64,000 bases of DNA, taken from the NCBI GenBank assembly GCA_946965045.2, contig OX337234.1:806001-870000 (forward strand), written 5' to 3'. The notes under the pieces are model-generated. The model was not told the origin of the DNA. It ran no database searches and worked only from the letters and a program-made list of their open reading frames with translations. Within the stretch, counting starts at the first letter, position 1. Every line of letters starts with the position of its first letter. The stretch comes from Epithemia pelagica. Taxonomy: Eukaryota; Bacillariophyta; Bacillariophyceae; Surirellales; Surirellaceae. A program made the translations under genes and the position numbers. Below are positions 1-9,931 of this stretch, piece after piece.

Positions 1-51
1 CTGCTTCTGTCGTTGTCGCTTGCATATTCCATGACTGAATGGGCTTGATGC

Positions 52-1190
52 ATGCTCTCACTCTTTCAGGTGCAACGACCAAAAGGTCTTTGCTGTTCAA
101 CGTCAGTCCGTCGTCTCGGCTTTAGTAATCCAACTGTAACTGTGGGCAATGAGATATTCTTGATTGGAGCAAGGACAATGATCAACAGCAAACGTCGGTC
201 ACGCAGTGATCATAACGATAGCCCAGGTGCGTTGAAGAAAGATAGTCGGTTTGGAAAGTATTACAAAATGAAGTCTGTTGGTCTATACCTGAAGGAGCCC
301 TTCGCAATGTCATGACTCGAGACAGTGTAGACCTTGATTGGGAGAAGAACTATGAAGACCACATATCGAAGCCCGCATGTGATTCCATGGATGGTCCTGC
401 CTAAAAGATAACGAATGATTCTCAAAGTTAATCTGTAGGTTTACCGGACGGTGCCGCAATTAACGCAATGACAAGGGAAGATGTTGACCCGAGGGCTCTG
501 GAATTAGACTGGGACAAGAAATATGAAGCAAAACACTGGAAGAGGAAATCTGTTGGCTTACCCGACGGATGTTGTGATATGAGAGAGCTTGGATTTAGAA
601 CGTCAATTCTAGGCGACAGCGTTGGAGAAAAAGACCAGTGTGCTACAATATTTGGTCAAGTTGGGATGAAAAACGATGAAGAGCTCCTCAAGTTCAGGAA
701 AGATCTAGAGCATGCGAAAAAAACCCAAGTCTGTACTCATGGCAGCGATTTCATCGAAGGCTGAGACACAATAAGATGCTTCAAACAACGGAAAGCCGGA
801 TTGATGGCTGCAAAAGCATCTAAAGGGCAACCCAAAGATGTCAAGCCCTCCGATGGGGAAAATCCGGATTGATGGCAGCGATTGCTGCAAAAAGGTCCCA
901 AAACGACAATGACTCTAACGACTAAGGAGGGAGATCTGGATTGATGGTGGCCATTGCCGTCTTGGTGCCGAAGAATGACACCGCAGATGCTAACAATGAT
1001 GGAGCAGGATTGGTTGGCTGCAAATGCCGCCAGAGCGCCATATCATGAGAGCACCAAGAATGACAAAGCGGGATTGATGGCCGCGATTTCCAACAAGGCA
1101 CCGAAAAATACCAGTAACTCGAATGACAGAGGAGGAAGAGCTGCCTTAGTGGCCACCAAGGGGCCGAAGAATGAAATGTTCCAGTCTTAG
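52..1190 (+). pseudogene. Decayed repeat-rich gene, + strand (unit 1)
   Basis: Three open stretches (52-315, 468-764, 954-1190) lie in different frames with stops between them but look like pieces of one former gene. A good splice-acceptor-like tract (pyrimidines then CAG) ends at 69. The first part has three diverged copies of a protein repeat, starting near 274, 432 and 549, with the core KSVGLPDG...AMTREDVD...LDWDKKYE. The second part is a roughly 68-bp DNA repeat (starts 798, 866, 938, 1007, 1071, about 1138) encoding GLMAAI-like cores followed by PKN/SND. Inference: the G-x-P-x-G-A...DP pattern plus GLMAAI recalls WASH/formin-associated and WH2-like actin-binding motifs, but the match is weak. 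No single product can be read through. It lies tail-to-tail with the peptidase gene. Confidence 0.45.
798..1187 (+). repeat. Six-copy ~68-bp degenerate minisatellite (present in every unit)
   Basis: Copies begin with variants of GGATTGATGGC at 798, 866, 938, 1007, 1071 and about 1138 (spacings 68, 72, 69, 64, 67). They continue with AAGAATGAC/AACGACAAT-like blocks. Because the period is not a multiple of three, the reading frame drifts, although each copy still encodes a G-L-(M/V)-A-A-I-like core. The same block occurs at the same offset in all twelve units. Confidence 0.75.
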
Positions 1191-1802
1191 TTAACCAACT
1201 ACTTGGAGAAACTCGTGTTGTAACTCCATCGTTTTGTTCAAAGATAGAGCCACTTGCTATTCACACTATTGTTAGAACTTGACGCAGTAGGCAGTTCCAG
1301 TCAAACTGTGATAGTGGACAGCTACTACCGGCAACAAGAATAGCAACAAGTCGGTCACCATTCGGTCCAACTATAGTGACCTGGGTATGCGTGATTTGCC
1401 GATGCTCATGGCGGACACTCAATCGGCACGTCGTCCACTACGGGGTTGGGCGTCACATTCACCAAGGAAGCAGGGTCAGGAGAAGCCTGGATTGAAGCCG
1501 GACCCCCGAATCGAGGTGCCAGTTCTTCGAGATCGACCCTTCCTTGGCCAAGCTAGGATTCAATCAAGCTACCTAGGTAGTATCCATGCCCAGATAGGGG
1601 GGATTGAGGTCTTTTGATTCCTTCATTACAATCGATTTCAGTGTTTTGAGTACATAGGCCAATTTTATTACCGAAATAGTGGGAACTTGATCTAACGACC
1701 CGGATACGTCGAACCAATTTATCATTTTGCGTTCCAACGGCCACTACATGTAGAGAACTGCAATCTGCATTCTTGCCCTCAGTAGAGAAGCTGCTGCTAC
1801 TA
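1191..1802. other. Unassigned spacer downstream of the peptidase (unit offset 1191-1802)
   Basis: No recognisable gene. A 76-codon + strand open stretch (1387-1617) and a 126-codon - strand stretch overlapping the peptidase 3' end have no recognisable motifs and are probably chance. The peptidase 3' UTR should lie at the right end of this spacer. The same stretch occurs in every unit. Confidence 0.6.
1664..1669 (-). promoter_or_regulatory. AATAAA candidate polyadenylation signal of the peptidase gene
   Basis: On the - strand an AATAAA hexamer lies about 135 nt beyond the peptidase stop codon. This distance is plausible for a 3' UTR. It is present at the same offset in all units. Diatoms do not depend strictly on this hexamer, so the call is tentative. 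Confidence 0.3.
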
Positions 1803-3206
1803 CTAGGAACGAATCGATCCACCTCGTCTTGCATAAATGGTAAAGTAACCCTCTGGAATACCATTCTGTTGCTGCTTTGATGATCTCTTGTGGTTATCCA
1901 CTCGCTTTGGAGCTTCTTCGTCGTAGAAGACAACCCGCCTGGGACTCCCGCTGGTCAACGACCCCAAGAAAGGCTCTTCTTCAAATCGGACGAGCTCGCA
2001 TGGACTAAAACAAACAGTTTCCTCAATGCCATAGAGATGTCGAATTCCCATTGATTTCAAAGTAGTGAGACTTACAACAAAGAATGGCTTGTGTTCCCAA
2101 GAGTTTTGGATGAGAAACTCTAAATCTCCATTCACGAGACGAGCGCCCACGACAAGAACGGCATGGTTGGGGTTGAGAAACTGTGCGGACTGTTCCTCAT
2201 GCCACGGCGCGCGAAATAGCAAATCGTCACTGTCGATAAGCTCTTGTGTGACCTTCAATCCCTCAATCATGTATGCACCGTTTGTCTGCAGTGTCTCTGA
2301 GAAAATGTCAAAGAGCGTACGAGCTCTGAGACAGGAAATTGGAATTTTGTGGTTGACTTCTATCTCGGGATTCTGTTCCTGCAGGAGTCTTTTGGCATGA
2401 GGCTCTAAATGGCCACCGTCGCCGCGAAAGATATTGGAAAAGATCTCTTTGGGGGAGAATCTGTTCCGCATGTACCGACACACATTGATGTGTTTGTACT
2501 TTGGCTCTTTCTCCACAACATCATCCGAGGAGCTAGTTCTTTTCTTTACTCGTTGAAGTTCGCCCAAGTAGTAAATGGCGTTCGCCACCACGACAGCGTA
2601 GCAGATCGTTGAGTCTTGTCGCTGGTATCGGAGAAAGGGTTTGACACCTTCATCAAAAAGGGTTACCTTGGTTTCGGATTTTTCGGTACCCCATTCTGGA
2701 TGGCGTTGAAGAAAGTCTGCAAATTTCGAATGACCAGAATCACCAGAGTCTTCTTCGTCGCCTTTCTTCCGGACAAAGGCATCAAGTCTCTTTCCAAATG
2801 CAGACTCGGGATCCATTACAGCGTCGATGAGATTTTGGAATATACAGTTTGGGTCTTTTTGAACTAGTTCAGGCTGCTTCTTGAGCAGGAGGAACGCTGC
2901 CTTGACCTTTTGGATTCCGGTGAGTGTGCTCCATTCATGGCGACTAGCAAGAGAATTCCATTCGACAGCTATAGCGTGAATAGGACGGTCCGATAACTTT
3001 GCTTGGGGAGGTGTACATTTGTTCTGCTGAAAGAGGTCGTGGACCGTCTTTAGTCGAGTCTTTGGAGACTGAATACTTCCCGTCGTCTCTTCTTCCTCGT
3101 CAGCCTCGGTGGACGCCGTTACACTTTGAAGATCGGGAATATCCTCAAACTTGCTCCAGTCCATACTCTCAACAGTCTCGTGATTGTTGATGGCTTCTTG
3201 ACTCAT
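1803..3206 (-). CDS. Divergent papain-like (C1-type) cysteine peptidase, unit 1, type A
   Basis: 467 residues, ATG at 3204-3206, stop TAG at 1803-1805. Seen: residues 1-190 are hydrophilic with an acidic run (34-40) and a charged helical region (95-175). The peptidase-like core follows. QRQDSTICYA places a candidate nucleophile at C202 with Q195 or Q197 as possible oxyanion-hole residue. NPNHAVLVVG gives H348, and FLIQNSW gives N368 and W370. Family knowledge: papain-fold enzymes use Cys-His-Asn in this order, with HAV..VG and NSW signatures. The usual CGSCW around the Cys is replaced by STICYA. There is no signal peptide, so a cytosolic or nuclear place is inferred. The C-terminal tail (405-467) is charged. 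Residues 281-302 carry the A-type patch (EIEVN...). No recognisable inhibitory propeptide motif. Substrate unknown; activity is not proven by sequence. Confidence 0.82.
   Translation of the reverse strand: MSQEAINNHETVESMDWSKFEDIPDLQSVTASTEADEEEETTGSIQSPKTRLKTVHDLFQQNKCTPPQAKLSDRPIHAIAVEWNSLASRHEWSTLTGIQKVKAAFLLLKKQPELVQKDPNCIFQNLIDAVMDPESAFGKRLDAFVRKKGDEEDSGDSGHSKFADFLQRHPEWGTEKSETKVTLFDEGVKPFLRYQRQDSTICYAVVVANAIYYLGELQRVKKRTSSSDDVVEKEPKYKHINVCRYMRNRFSPKEIFSNIFRGDGGHLEPHAKRLLQEQNPEIEVNHKIPISCLRARTLFDIFSETLQTNGAYMIEGLKVTQELIDSDDLLFRAPWHEEQSAQFLNPNHAVLVVGARLVNGDLEFLIQNSWEHKPFFVVSLTTLKSMGIRHLYGIEETVCFSPCELVRFEEEPFLGSLTSGSPRRVVFYDEEAPKRVDNHKRSSKQQQNGIPEGYFTIYARRGGSIRS
2306..2364 (-). other. Hypervariable patch in the peptidase gene (A-type allele)
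   Basis: Compared with unit 2 (7246-7304), this 59-bp stretch has 18 substitutions and no indel. It changes 12 of the 22 residues at 281-302. Two more A/B differences lie nearby at 2100 (silent or near-silent) and 2142 (A355V). The rest of the unit is almost identical between copies. A-type: units 1, 11, 12. B-type: units 2-10. Confidence 0.9.
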
Positions 3207-3541
3207 TGTGTAATACTTTCGGTCCTGATCAATATATGAAAAGCAAGAACTCAGACCGTGGACAAAGTTCTACCTTAGTTGTCTTCTTGTGATTTTGGGA
3301 CTGTGAGAGGCGTTTCGCAGTTTCGTTTTCGATCGTGGAGGAACACATTGCGCTGCGGGATTAGACTCTCGGAATCGAACGACGTGCAGGCGCGTTTACG
3401 CTCCCCCTTTTGTTGTTGTGAGCCACACAAAACGGCGATCGATTTCCTAGTAAAGGTAGATCCATGGAACGCTAGGCGGACCTGACTGGAATTTTCAAAG
3501 CAATAAAAGGTATACTGTAGCGGTCCATTCCTTTGCTGTTT
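3207..3541 (-). promoter_or_regulatory. Upstream spacer and presumed promoter of the peptidase gene
   Basis: The 335 bp between the peptidase ATG and the end of the VMA22-like copy must hold the peptidase promoter and 5' UTR if the gene is transcribed. An AT-rich CATATATTG lies about 35-45 nt upstream of the ATG. A GTAGAA...GATCAG pair just upstream could be a small 5' UTR intron. No motif is decisive. The same spacer precedes every peptidase copy; in unit 3 it is split by a transposon. Confidence 0.4.
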
Positions 3542-4350
3542 TTATGTTGTTTCCTGTTCTTCTTCTTCTTCTTGTGATTGTTTGCATTGGGCCAGATGCT
3601 CTTGCAACTTCACGAGGCAATTGGCGGCCTGGAGATAGGATTGCAAACACGCACGAGCCTCTTGTTGCGCCCGATGCAATTCCTTGGGTGGCAAAGCTCC
3701 CGCCAACAATTCCAAAGGATCCATCAAGCCATTGGGAGAAAAAGAGGAAGCCAATGACGACGACGACGACACGGGTGGTTGAGACTCGGACTTGGCGGGT
3801 TCTTCCTCTGTTTCAGTCACAACCAACATTATTCCAGGAGTGGTTGTAGTCTTGTGGTCCGTTGTGCCCTTGTTTCGTCGTCGTTGTCGCAATCCTGTTT
3901 GTTCGGTGGGAGCATGGATTCGTCGGCTTGGTTCGCTTCTTCTACTGCTTCTTCACGATGCAAGTCGGGAATGTCACCATCCGTTTTCGTTTGTTTCGTG
4001 GTTCGTTCCGCCTTGGTTACTGTGATTGTGGTTGTTTGAGTGGTGGTCGTTGGTCCAGATCAAGGAGACATGAGTCGTGGTGGTGCCTGGTGCGTCTTGT
4101 TGTGTATTATTCTTGTTGTGATCTGTAGTCGCACATGGAGGCGAGTGGACTTTCCCATCGTACATTGGAAGCGGTGCAGTAGGATTCCATGGCCAATAGT
4201 GCAGTAGCTGTAACCGAGAAAGACAGCACAGGTGTCGTTGATCTCCAAAGTTTTTTTCCCAATGAGCGTCTGTAGCCGACGGAAGTTTGAGTGTGGTGAT
4301 GGCTTATCGACTTGTGCACCCCAAAATACCGTCTTGAAATTCCGGTAATG
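3542..4350 (-). pseudogene. Decayed VMA22/CCDC115-like gene copy (unit 1)
   Basis: Aligns with the intact gene at 58338-59255. The C-terminal 116 codons (3542-3892) are open and contain DPLELLAGALPP and the helical ELHRAQQEARACL block. Upstream the frame is lost twice. One shift separates TTTTHVSLIWTNDHH from IPDLH. The other separates AMESYCTASNVRWESPL from the histidine/asparagine-rich middle, which runs into stops. The N-terminal part (about 4196-4350) is only weakly alignable. The Glu tract and Ala-rich insert of the intact gene are missing. Inference: a pseudogene carried passively in the unit; a truncated product from an internal ATG at 3890-3892 cannot be ruled out. Confidence 0.7.
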
Positions 4351-4991
4351 TTGAGCAGAAAGATGTCAAGCCTGCGACAACACCCACAGTCAACAAGCGA
4401 TTTGACAGGCGTCAAAACACATGAGACAACCGCATCTCCAATGTCGTATAAGACATCCGGGCAAAATAATGCGTCTGGTCATGATCGCCTGTGTTTTGAC
4501 CCTCAAAGCCAACCCGAAATGCCCAGGTATCAAAAGCACTCGGTATCTTTAAATCATGGTTGAAAGCCTTTTTTCTCTTGAACTTCCTGTGGCCTTGTCG
4601 CTCGGGTAGGTGCCAGCTACAGTTAGGACGACAACAGCATGCGGAGAGCTGCAAATGTCCAATACGGTTAGCGTGGAGGCCTCAGAACCATTCTGTGCAC
4701 ACAAAATAGATGGCCTCCCGTTTCAAAATAGTGAAAACCGTCACCTAGAACGATTCTAATATCACAATTCGAAAATCAGCAACACAACCGATTGGAATAC
4801 CGCCTTCGTAGACTTGGCCAAACGCGTAGGGGAGCAAACAAGAGGAGCAAAGCTGCCAAACATTTTGTGGACCCTGATCGTTGCCCTCATCGCTGGATAG
4901 ATGCTTTGAGCAGATCGTGCATCTTTATTTCGGCACTCTGCTGCTTCTGTCGTTGTCGCTTGCATATTCCATGACTGAATGGGCTTGATGC
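4351..4991. other. Unassigned stretch at the unit junction
   Basis: No recognised gene. Several 60-100 codon open stretches occur on both strands without motifs. One + strand stretch (4760-4897) has a hydrophobic end (LPNILWTLIVALIAG then TAG) and is preceded by a branch-point/acceptor-like CTAAT...CAG, so it could be a relic exon, but no partner exon is evident. The same sequence occurs in all full units. Confidence 0.5.
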
Positions 4992-6130
4992 ATGCTCTCA
5001 CTCTTTCAGGTGCAACGACCAAAAGGTCTTTGCTGTTCAACGTCAGTCCGTCGTCTCGGCTTTAGTAATCCAACTGTAACTGTGGGCAATGAGATATTCT
5101 TGATTGGAGCAAGGACAATGATCAACAGCAAACGTCGGTCACGCAGTGATCATAACGATAGCCCAGGTGCGTTGAAGAAAGATAGTCGGTTTGGAAAGTA
5201 TTACAAAATGAAGTCTGTTGGTCTATACCTGAAGGAGCCCTTCGCAATGTCATGACTCGAGACAGTGTAGACCTTGATTGGGAGAAGAACTATGAAGACC
5301 ACATATCGAAGCCCGCATGTGATTCCATGGATGGTCCTGCCTAAAAGATAACGAATGATTCTCAAAGTTAATCTGTAGGTTTACCGGACGGTGCCGCAAT
5401 TAACGCAATGACAAGGGAAGATGTTGACCCGAGGGCTCTGGAATTAGACTGGGACAAGAAATATGAAGCAAAACACTGGAAGAGGAAATCTGTTGGCTTA
5501 CCCGACGGATGTTGTGATATGAGAGAGCTTGGATTTAGAACGTCAATTCTAGGCGACAGCGTTGGAGAAAAAGACCAGTGTGCTACAATATTTGGTCAAG
5601 TTGGGATGAAAAACGATGAAGAGCTCCTCAAGTTCAGGAAAGATCTAGAGCATGCGAAAAAAACCCAAGTCTGTACTCATGGCAGCGATTTCATCGAAGG
5701 CTGAGACACAATAAGATGCTTCAAACAACGGAAAGCCGGATTGATGGCTGCAAAAGCATCTAAAGGGCAACCCAAAGATGTCAAGCCCTCCGATGGGGAA
5801 AATCCGGATTGATGGCAGCGATTGCTGCAAAAAGGTCCCAAAACGACAATGACTCTAACGACTAAGGAGGGAGATCTGGATTGATGGTGGCCATTGCCGT
5901 CTTGGTGCCGAAGAATGACACCGCAGATGCTAACAATGATGGAGCAGGATTGGTTGGCTGCAAATGCCGCCAGAGCGCCATATCATGAGAGCACCAAGAA
6001 TGACAAAGCGGGATTGATGGCCGCGATTTCCAACAAGGCACCGAAAAATACCAGTAACTCGAATGACAGAGGAGGAAGAGCTGCCTTAGTGGCCACCAAG
6101 GGGCCGAAGAATGAAATGTTCCAGTCTTAG
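4992..6130 (+). pseudogene. Decayed repeat-rich gene, + strand (unit 2)
   Basis: Same stops and frame breaks as the unit 1 copy, showing that the decay came before amplification. SNDRGG variant of the last minisatellite repeat. Confidence 0.45.
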
Positions 6131-6742
6131 TTAACCAACTACTTGGAGAAACTCGTGTTGTAACTCCATCGTTTTGTTCAAAGATAGAGCCACTTGCTAT
6201 TCACACTATTGTTAGAACTTGACGCAGTAGGCAGTTCCAGTCAAACTGTGATAGTGGACAGCTACTACCGGCAACAAGAATAGCAACAAGTCGGTCACCA
6301 TTCGGTCCAACTATAGTGACCTGGGTATGCGTGATTTGCCGATGCTCATGGCGGACACTCAATCGGCACGTCGTCCACTACGGGGTTGGGCGTCACATTC
6401 ACCAAGGAAGCAGGGTCAGGAGAAGCCTGGATTGAAGCCGGACCCCCGAATCGAGGTGCCAGTTCTTCGAGATCGACCCTTCCTTGGCCAAGCTAGGATT
6501 CAATCAAGCTACCTAGGTAGTATCCATGCCCAGATAGGGGGGATTGAGGTCTTTTGATTCCTTCATTACAATCGATTTCAGTGTTTTGAGTACATAGGCC
6601 AATTTTATTACCGAAATAGTGGGAACTTGATCTAACGACCCGGATACGTCGAACCAATTTATCATTTTGCGTTCCAACGGCCACTACATGTAGAGAACTG
6701 CAATCTGCATTCTTGCCCTCAGTAGAGAAGCTGCTGCTACTA

Positions 6743-8146
6743 CTAGGAACGAATCGATCCACCTCGTCTTGCATAAATGGTAAAGTAACCCTCTGGAATA
6801 CCATTCTGTTGCTGCTTTGATGATCTCTTGTGGTTATCCACTCGCTTTGGAGCTTCTTCGTCGTAGAAGACAACCCGCCTGGGACTCCCGCTGGTCAACG
6901 ACCCCAAGAAAGGCTCTTCTTCAAATCGGACGAGCTCGCATGGACTAAAACAAACAGTTTCCTCAATGCCATAGAGATGTCGAATTCCCATTGATTTCAA
7001 AGTAGTGAGACTTACAACAAAGAATGGCTTGTGTTCCCAGGAGTTTTGGATGAGAAACTCTAAATCTCCATTCACGAGACGAACGCCCACGACAAGAACG
7101 GCATGGTTGGGGTTGAGAAACTGTGCGGACTGTTCCTCATGCCACGGCGCGCGAAATAGCAAATCGTCACTGTCGATAAGCTCTTGTGTGACCTTCAATC
7201 CCTCAATCATGTATGCACCGTTTGTCTGCAGTGTCTCTGAGAAAAGGTCAAAGAGCGTATGAGCTTTGCCAAGGAAAATTGGAAACTCATGGACGACCTT
7301 TTTGTCGGGATTCTGTTCCTGCAGGAGTCTTTTGGCATGAGGCTCTAAATGGCCACCGTCGCCGCGAAAGATATTGGAAAAGATCTCTTTGGGGGAGAAT
7401 CTGTTCCGCATGTACCGACACACATTGATGTGTTTGTACTTTGGCTCTTTCTCCACAACATCATCCGAGGAGCTAGTTCTTTTCTTTACTCGTTGAAGTT
7501 CGCCCAAGTAGTAAATGGCGTTCGCCACCACGACAGCGTAGCAGATCGTTGAGTCTTGTCGCTGGTATCGGAGAAAGGGTTTGACACCTTCATCAAAAAG
7601 GGTTACCTTGGTTTCGGATTTTTCGGTACCCCATTCTGGATGGCGTTGAAGAAAGTCTGCAAATTTCGAATGACCAGAATCACCAGAGTCTTCTTCGTCG
7701 CCTTTCTTCCGGACAAAGGCATCAAGTCTCTTTCCAAATGCAGACTCGGGATCCATTACAGCGTCGATGAGATTTTGGAATATACAGTTTGGGTCTTTTT
7801 GAACTAGTTCAGGCTGCTTCTTGAGCAGGAGGAACGCTGCCTTGACCTTTTGGATTCCGGTGAGTGTGCTCCATTCATGGCGACTAGCAAGAGAATTCCA
7901 TTCGACAGCTATAGCGTGAATAGGACGGTCCGATAACTTTGCTTGGGGAGGTGTACATTTGTTCTGCTGAAAGAGGTCGTGGACCGTCTTTAGTCGAGTC
8001 TTTGGAGACTGAATACTTCCCGTCGTCTCTTCTTCCTCGTCAGCCTCGGTGGACGCCGTTACACTTTGAAGATCGGGAATATCCTCAAACTTGCTCCAGT
8101 CCATACTCTCAACAGTCTCGTGATTGTTGATGGCTTCTTGACTCAT
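6743..8146 (-). CDS. Divergent papain-like cysteine peptidase, unit 2, type B
   Basis: 467 residues. Differs from unit 1 by the B-type patch at 281-302 (DKKVV...KAHTLFDLF) and A355V. C202, H348 and N368 are kept. Confidence 0.82.
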   Translation of the reverse strand: MSQEAINNHETVESMDWSKFEDIPDLQSVTASTEADEEEETTGSIQSPKTRLKTVHDLFQQNKCTPPQAKLSDRPIHAIAVEWNSLASRHEWSTLTGIQKVKAAFLLLKKQPELVQKDPNCIFQNLIDAVMDPESAFGKRLDAFVRKKGDEEDSGDSGHSKFADFLQRHPEWGTEKSETKVTLFDEGVKPFLRYQRQDSTICYAVVVANAIYYLGELQRVKKRTSSSDDVVEKEPKYKHINVCRYMRNRFSPKEIFSNIFRGDGGHLEPHAKRLLQEQNPDKKVVHEFPIFLGKAHTLFDLFSETLQTNGAYMIEGLKVTQELIDSDDLLFRAPWHEEQSAQFLNPNHAVLVVGVRLVNGDLEFLIQNSWEHKPFFVVSLTTLKSMGIRHLYGIEETVCFSPCELVRFEEEPFLGSLTSGSPRRVVFYDEEAPKRVDNHKRSSKQQQNGIPEGYFTIYARRGGSIRS

Positions 8147-8481
8147 TGTGTAATACTTTCGGTCCTGATCAATATATGAAAAGCAAGAACTCAGACCGTG
8201 GACAAAGTTCTACCTTAGTTGTCTTCTTGTGATTTTGGGACTGTGAGAGGCGTTTCGCAGTTTCGTTTTCGATCGTGGAGGAACACATTGCGCTGCGGGA
8301 TTAGACTCTCGGAATCGAACGACGTGCAGGCGCGTTTACGCTCCCCCTTTTGTTGTTGTGAGCCACACAAAACGGCGATCGATTTCCTAGTAAAGGTAGA
8401 TCCATGGAACGCTAGGCGGACCTGACTGGAATTTTCAAAGCAATAAAAGGTATACTGTAGCGGTCCATTCCTTTGCTGTTT

Positions 8482-9290
8482 TTATGTTGTTTCCTGTTCT
8501 TCTTCTTCTTCTTGTGATTGTTTGCATTGGGCCAGATGCTCTTGCAACTTCACGGGGCAATTGGCGGCCTGGAGATAGGATTGCAAACACGCACGAGCCT
8601 CTTGTTGCGCCCGATGCAATTCCTTGGGTGGCAAAGCTCCCGCCAACAATTCCAAAGGATCCATCAAGCCATTGGGAGAAAAAGAGGAAGCCAATGACGA
8701 CGACGACGACACGGGTGGTTGAGACTCGGACTTGGCGGGTTCTTCCTCTGTTTCAGTCACAACCAACATTATTCCAGGAGTGGTTGTAGTCTTGTGGTCC
8801 GTTGTGCCCTTGTTTCGTCGTCGTTGTCGCAATCCTGTTTGTTCGGTGGGAGCATGGATTCGTCGGCTTGGTTCGCTTCTTCTACTGCTTCTTCACGATG
8901 CAAGTCGGGAATGTCACCATCCGTTTTCGTTTGTTTCGTGGTTCGTTCCGCCTTGGTTACTGTGATTGTGGTTGTTTGAGTGGTGGTCGTTGGTCCAGAT
9001 CAAGGAGACATGAGTCGTGGTGGTGCCTGGTGCGTCTTGTTGTGTATTATTCTTGTTGTGATCTGTAGTCGCACATGGAGGCGAGTGGACTTTCCCATCG
9101 TACATTGGAAGCGGTGCAGTAGGATTCCATGGCCAATAGTGCAGTAGCTGTAACCGAGAAAGACGGCACAGGTGTCGTTGATCTCCAAAGTTTTTTTCCC
9201 AATGAGCGTCTGTAGCCGACGGAAGTTTGAGTGTGGTGATGGCTTATCGACTTGTGCACCCCAAAATACCGTCTTGAAATTCCGGTAATG
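8482..9290 (-). pseudogene. Decayed VMA22/CCDC115-like gene copy (unit 2)
   Basis: Same two frame losses as in unit 1. Private Leu-to-Pro change in the AANCLVKLQ helix of the open C-terminal part, a substitution likely to break the helix and in keeping with relaxed constraint. Confidence 0.7.
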
Positions 9291-9931
9291 TTGAGCAGAA
9301 AGATGTCAAGCCTGCGACAACACCCACAGTCAACAAGCGATTTGACAGGCGTCAAAACACATGAGACAACCGCATCTCCAATGTCGTATAAGACATCCGG
9401 GCAAAATAATGCGTCTGGTCATGATCGCCTGTGTTTTGACCCTCAAAGCCAACCCGAAATGCCCAGGTATCAAAAGCACTCGGTATCTTTAAATCATGGT
9501 TGAAAGCCTTTTTTCTCTTGAACTTCCTGTGGCCTTGTCGCTCGGGTAGGTGCCAGCTACAGTTAGGACGACAACAGCATGCGGAGAGCTGCAAATGTCC
9601 AATACGGTTAGCGTGGAGGCCTCAGAACCATTCTGTGCACACAAAATAGATGGCCTCCCGTTTCAAAATAGTGAAAACCGTCACCTAGAACGATTCTAAT
9701 ATCACAATTCGAAAATCAGCAACACAACCGATTGGAATACCGCCTTCGTAGACTTGGCCAAACGCGTAGGGGAGCAAACAAGAGGAGCAAAGCTGCCAAA
9801 CATTTTGTGGACCCTGATCGTTGCCCTCATCGCTGGATAGATGCTTTGAGCAGATCGTGCATCTTTATTTCGGCACTCTGCTGCTTCTGTCGTTGTCGCT
9901 TGCATATTCCATGACTGAATGGGCTTGATGC

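Larger units (their letters stand above)
1..4940. repeat. Tandem array unit 1 (4,940 bp, patch type A)
   Basis: The sequence from base 1 restarts almost unchanged at 4941. It holds, in order, a decayed + strand gene, an unassigned stretch, the papain-like peptidase gene (-), its upstream spacer, a decayed VMA22-like copy (-) and a second unassigned stretch. This is the only intact peptidase copy with the A-type patch, which otherwise occurs in the two frameshifted right-edge units. Unit phase was set by the window start, so the biological boundaries of the repeat are not known. Confidence 0.97.
4941..9880. repeat. Tandem array unit 2 (4,940 bp, patch type B)
   Basis: Same order of parts as unit 1. 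It is the first B-type unit. A private A-to-G change at 8554 (CACGGGGC) replaces Leu by Pro in the open C-terminal part of the VMA22-like copy. It shares AGACGGCAC near 9165 with units 4, 6, 9 and 11. Confidence 0.97.

Noticed and set aside
1387-1617. 76-codon + strand open stretch as a gene
   Set aside because: No motif, no detectable partner exons, and present only as part of the unassigned spacer; chance cannot be excluded.
1553-1933. 126-codon - strand open stretch overlapping the peptidase 3' end
   Set aside because: It is out of frame with the peptidase over the overlap and otherwise lies in the probable 3' UTR; no recognisable domain.
2065-3190. Several 60-110 codon + strand open stretches within the peptidase gene (repeated in each unit)
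   Set aside because: They lie antisense to the peptidase coding sequence, show no motifs, and follow its codon structure.
3350-3420. Possible tRNA on the - strand (GTTCGATTCC resembles a T arm)
   Set aside because: The flanking bases do not form a T stem, and no matching acceptor, D or anticodon stems can be drawn.
3544-4128. + strand open stretches rich in Val, Leu and Cys opposite the VMA22-like copies, seeming like signal peptides or membrane segments
   Set aside because: They are antisense readings of the Glu- and Ser/Thr-rich coding strand, which gives Leu/Val-rich complements.
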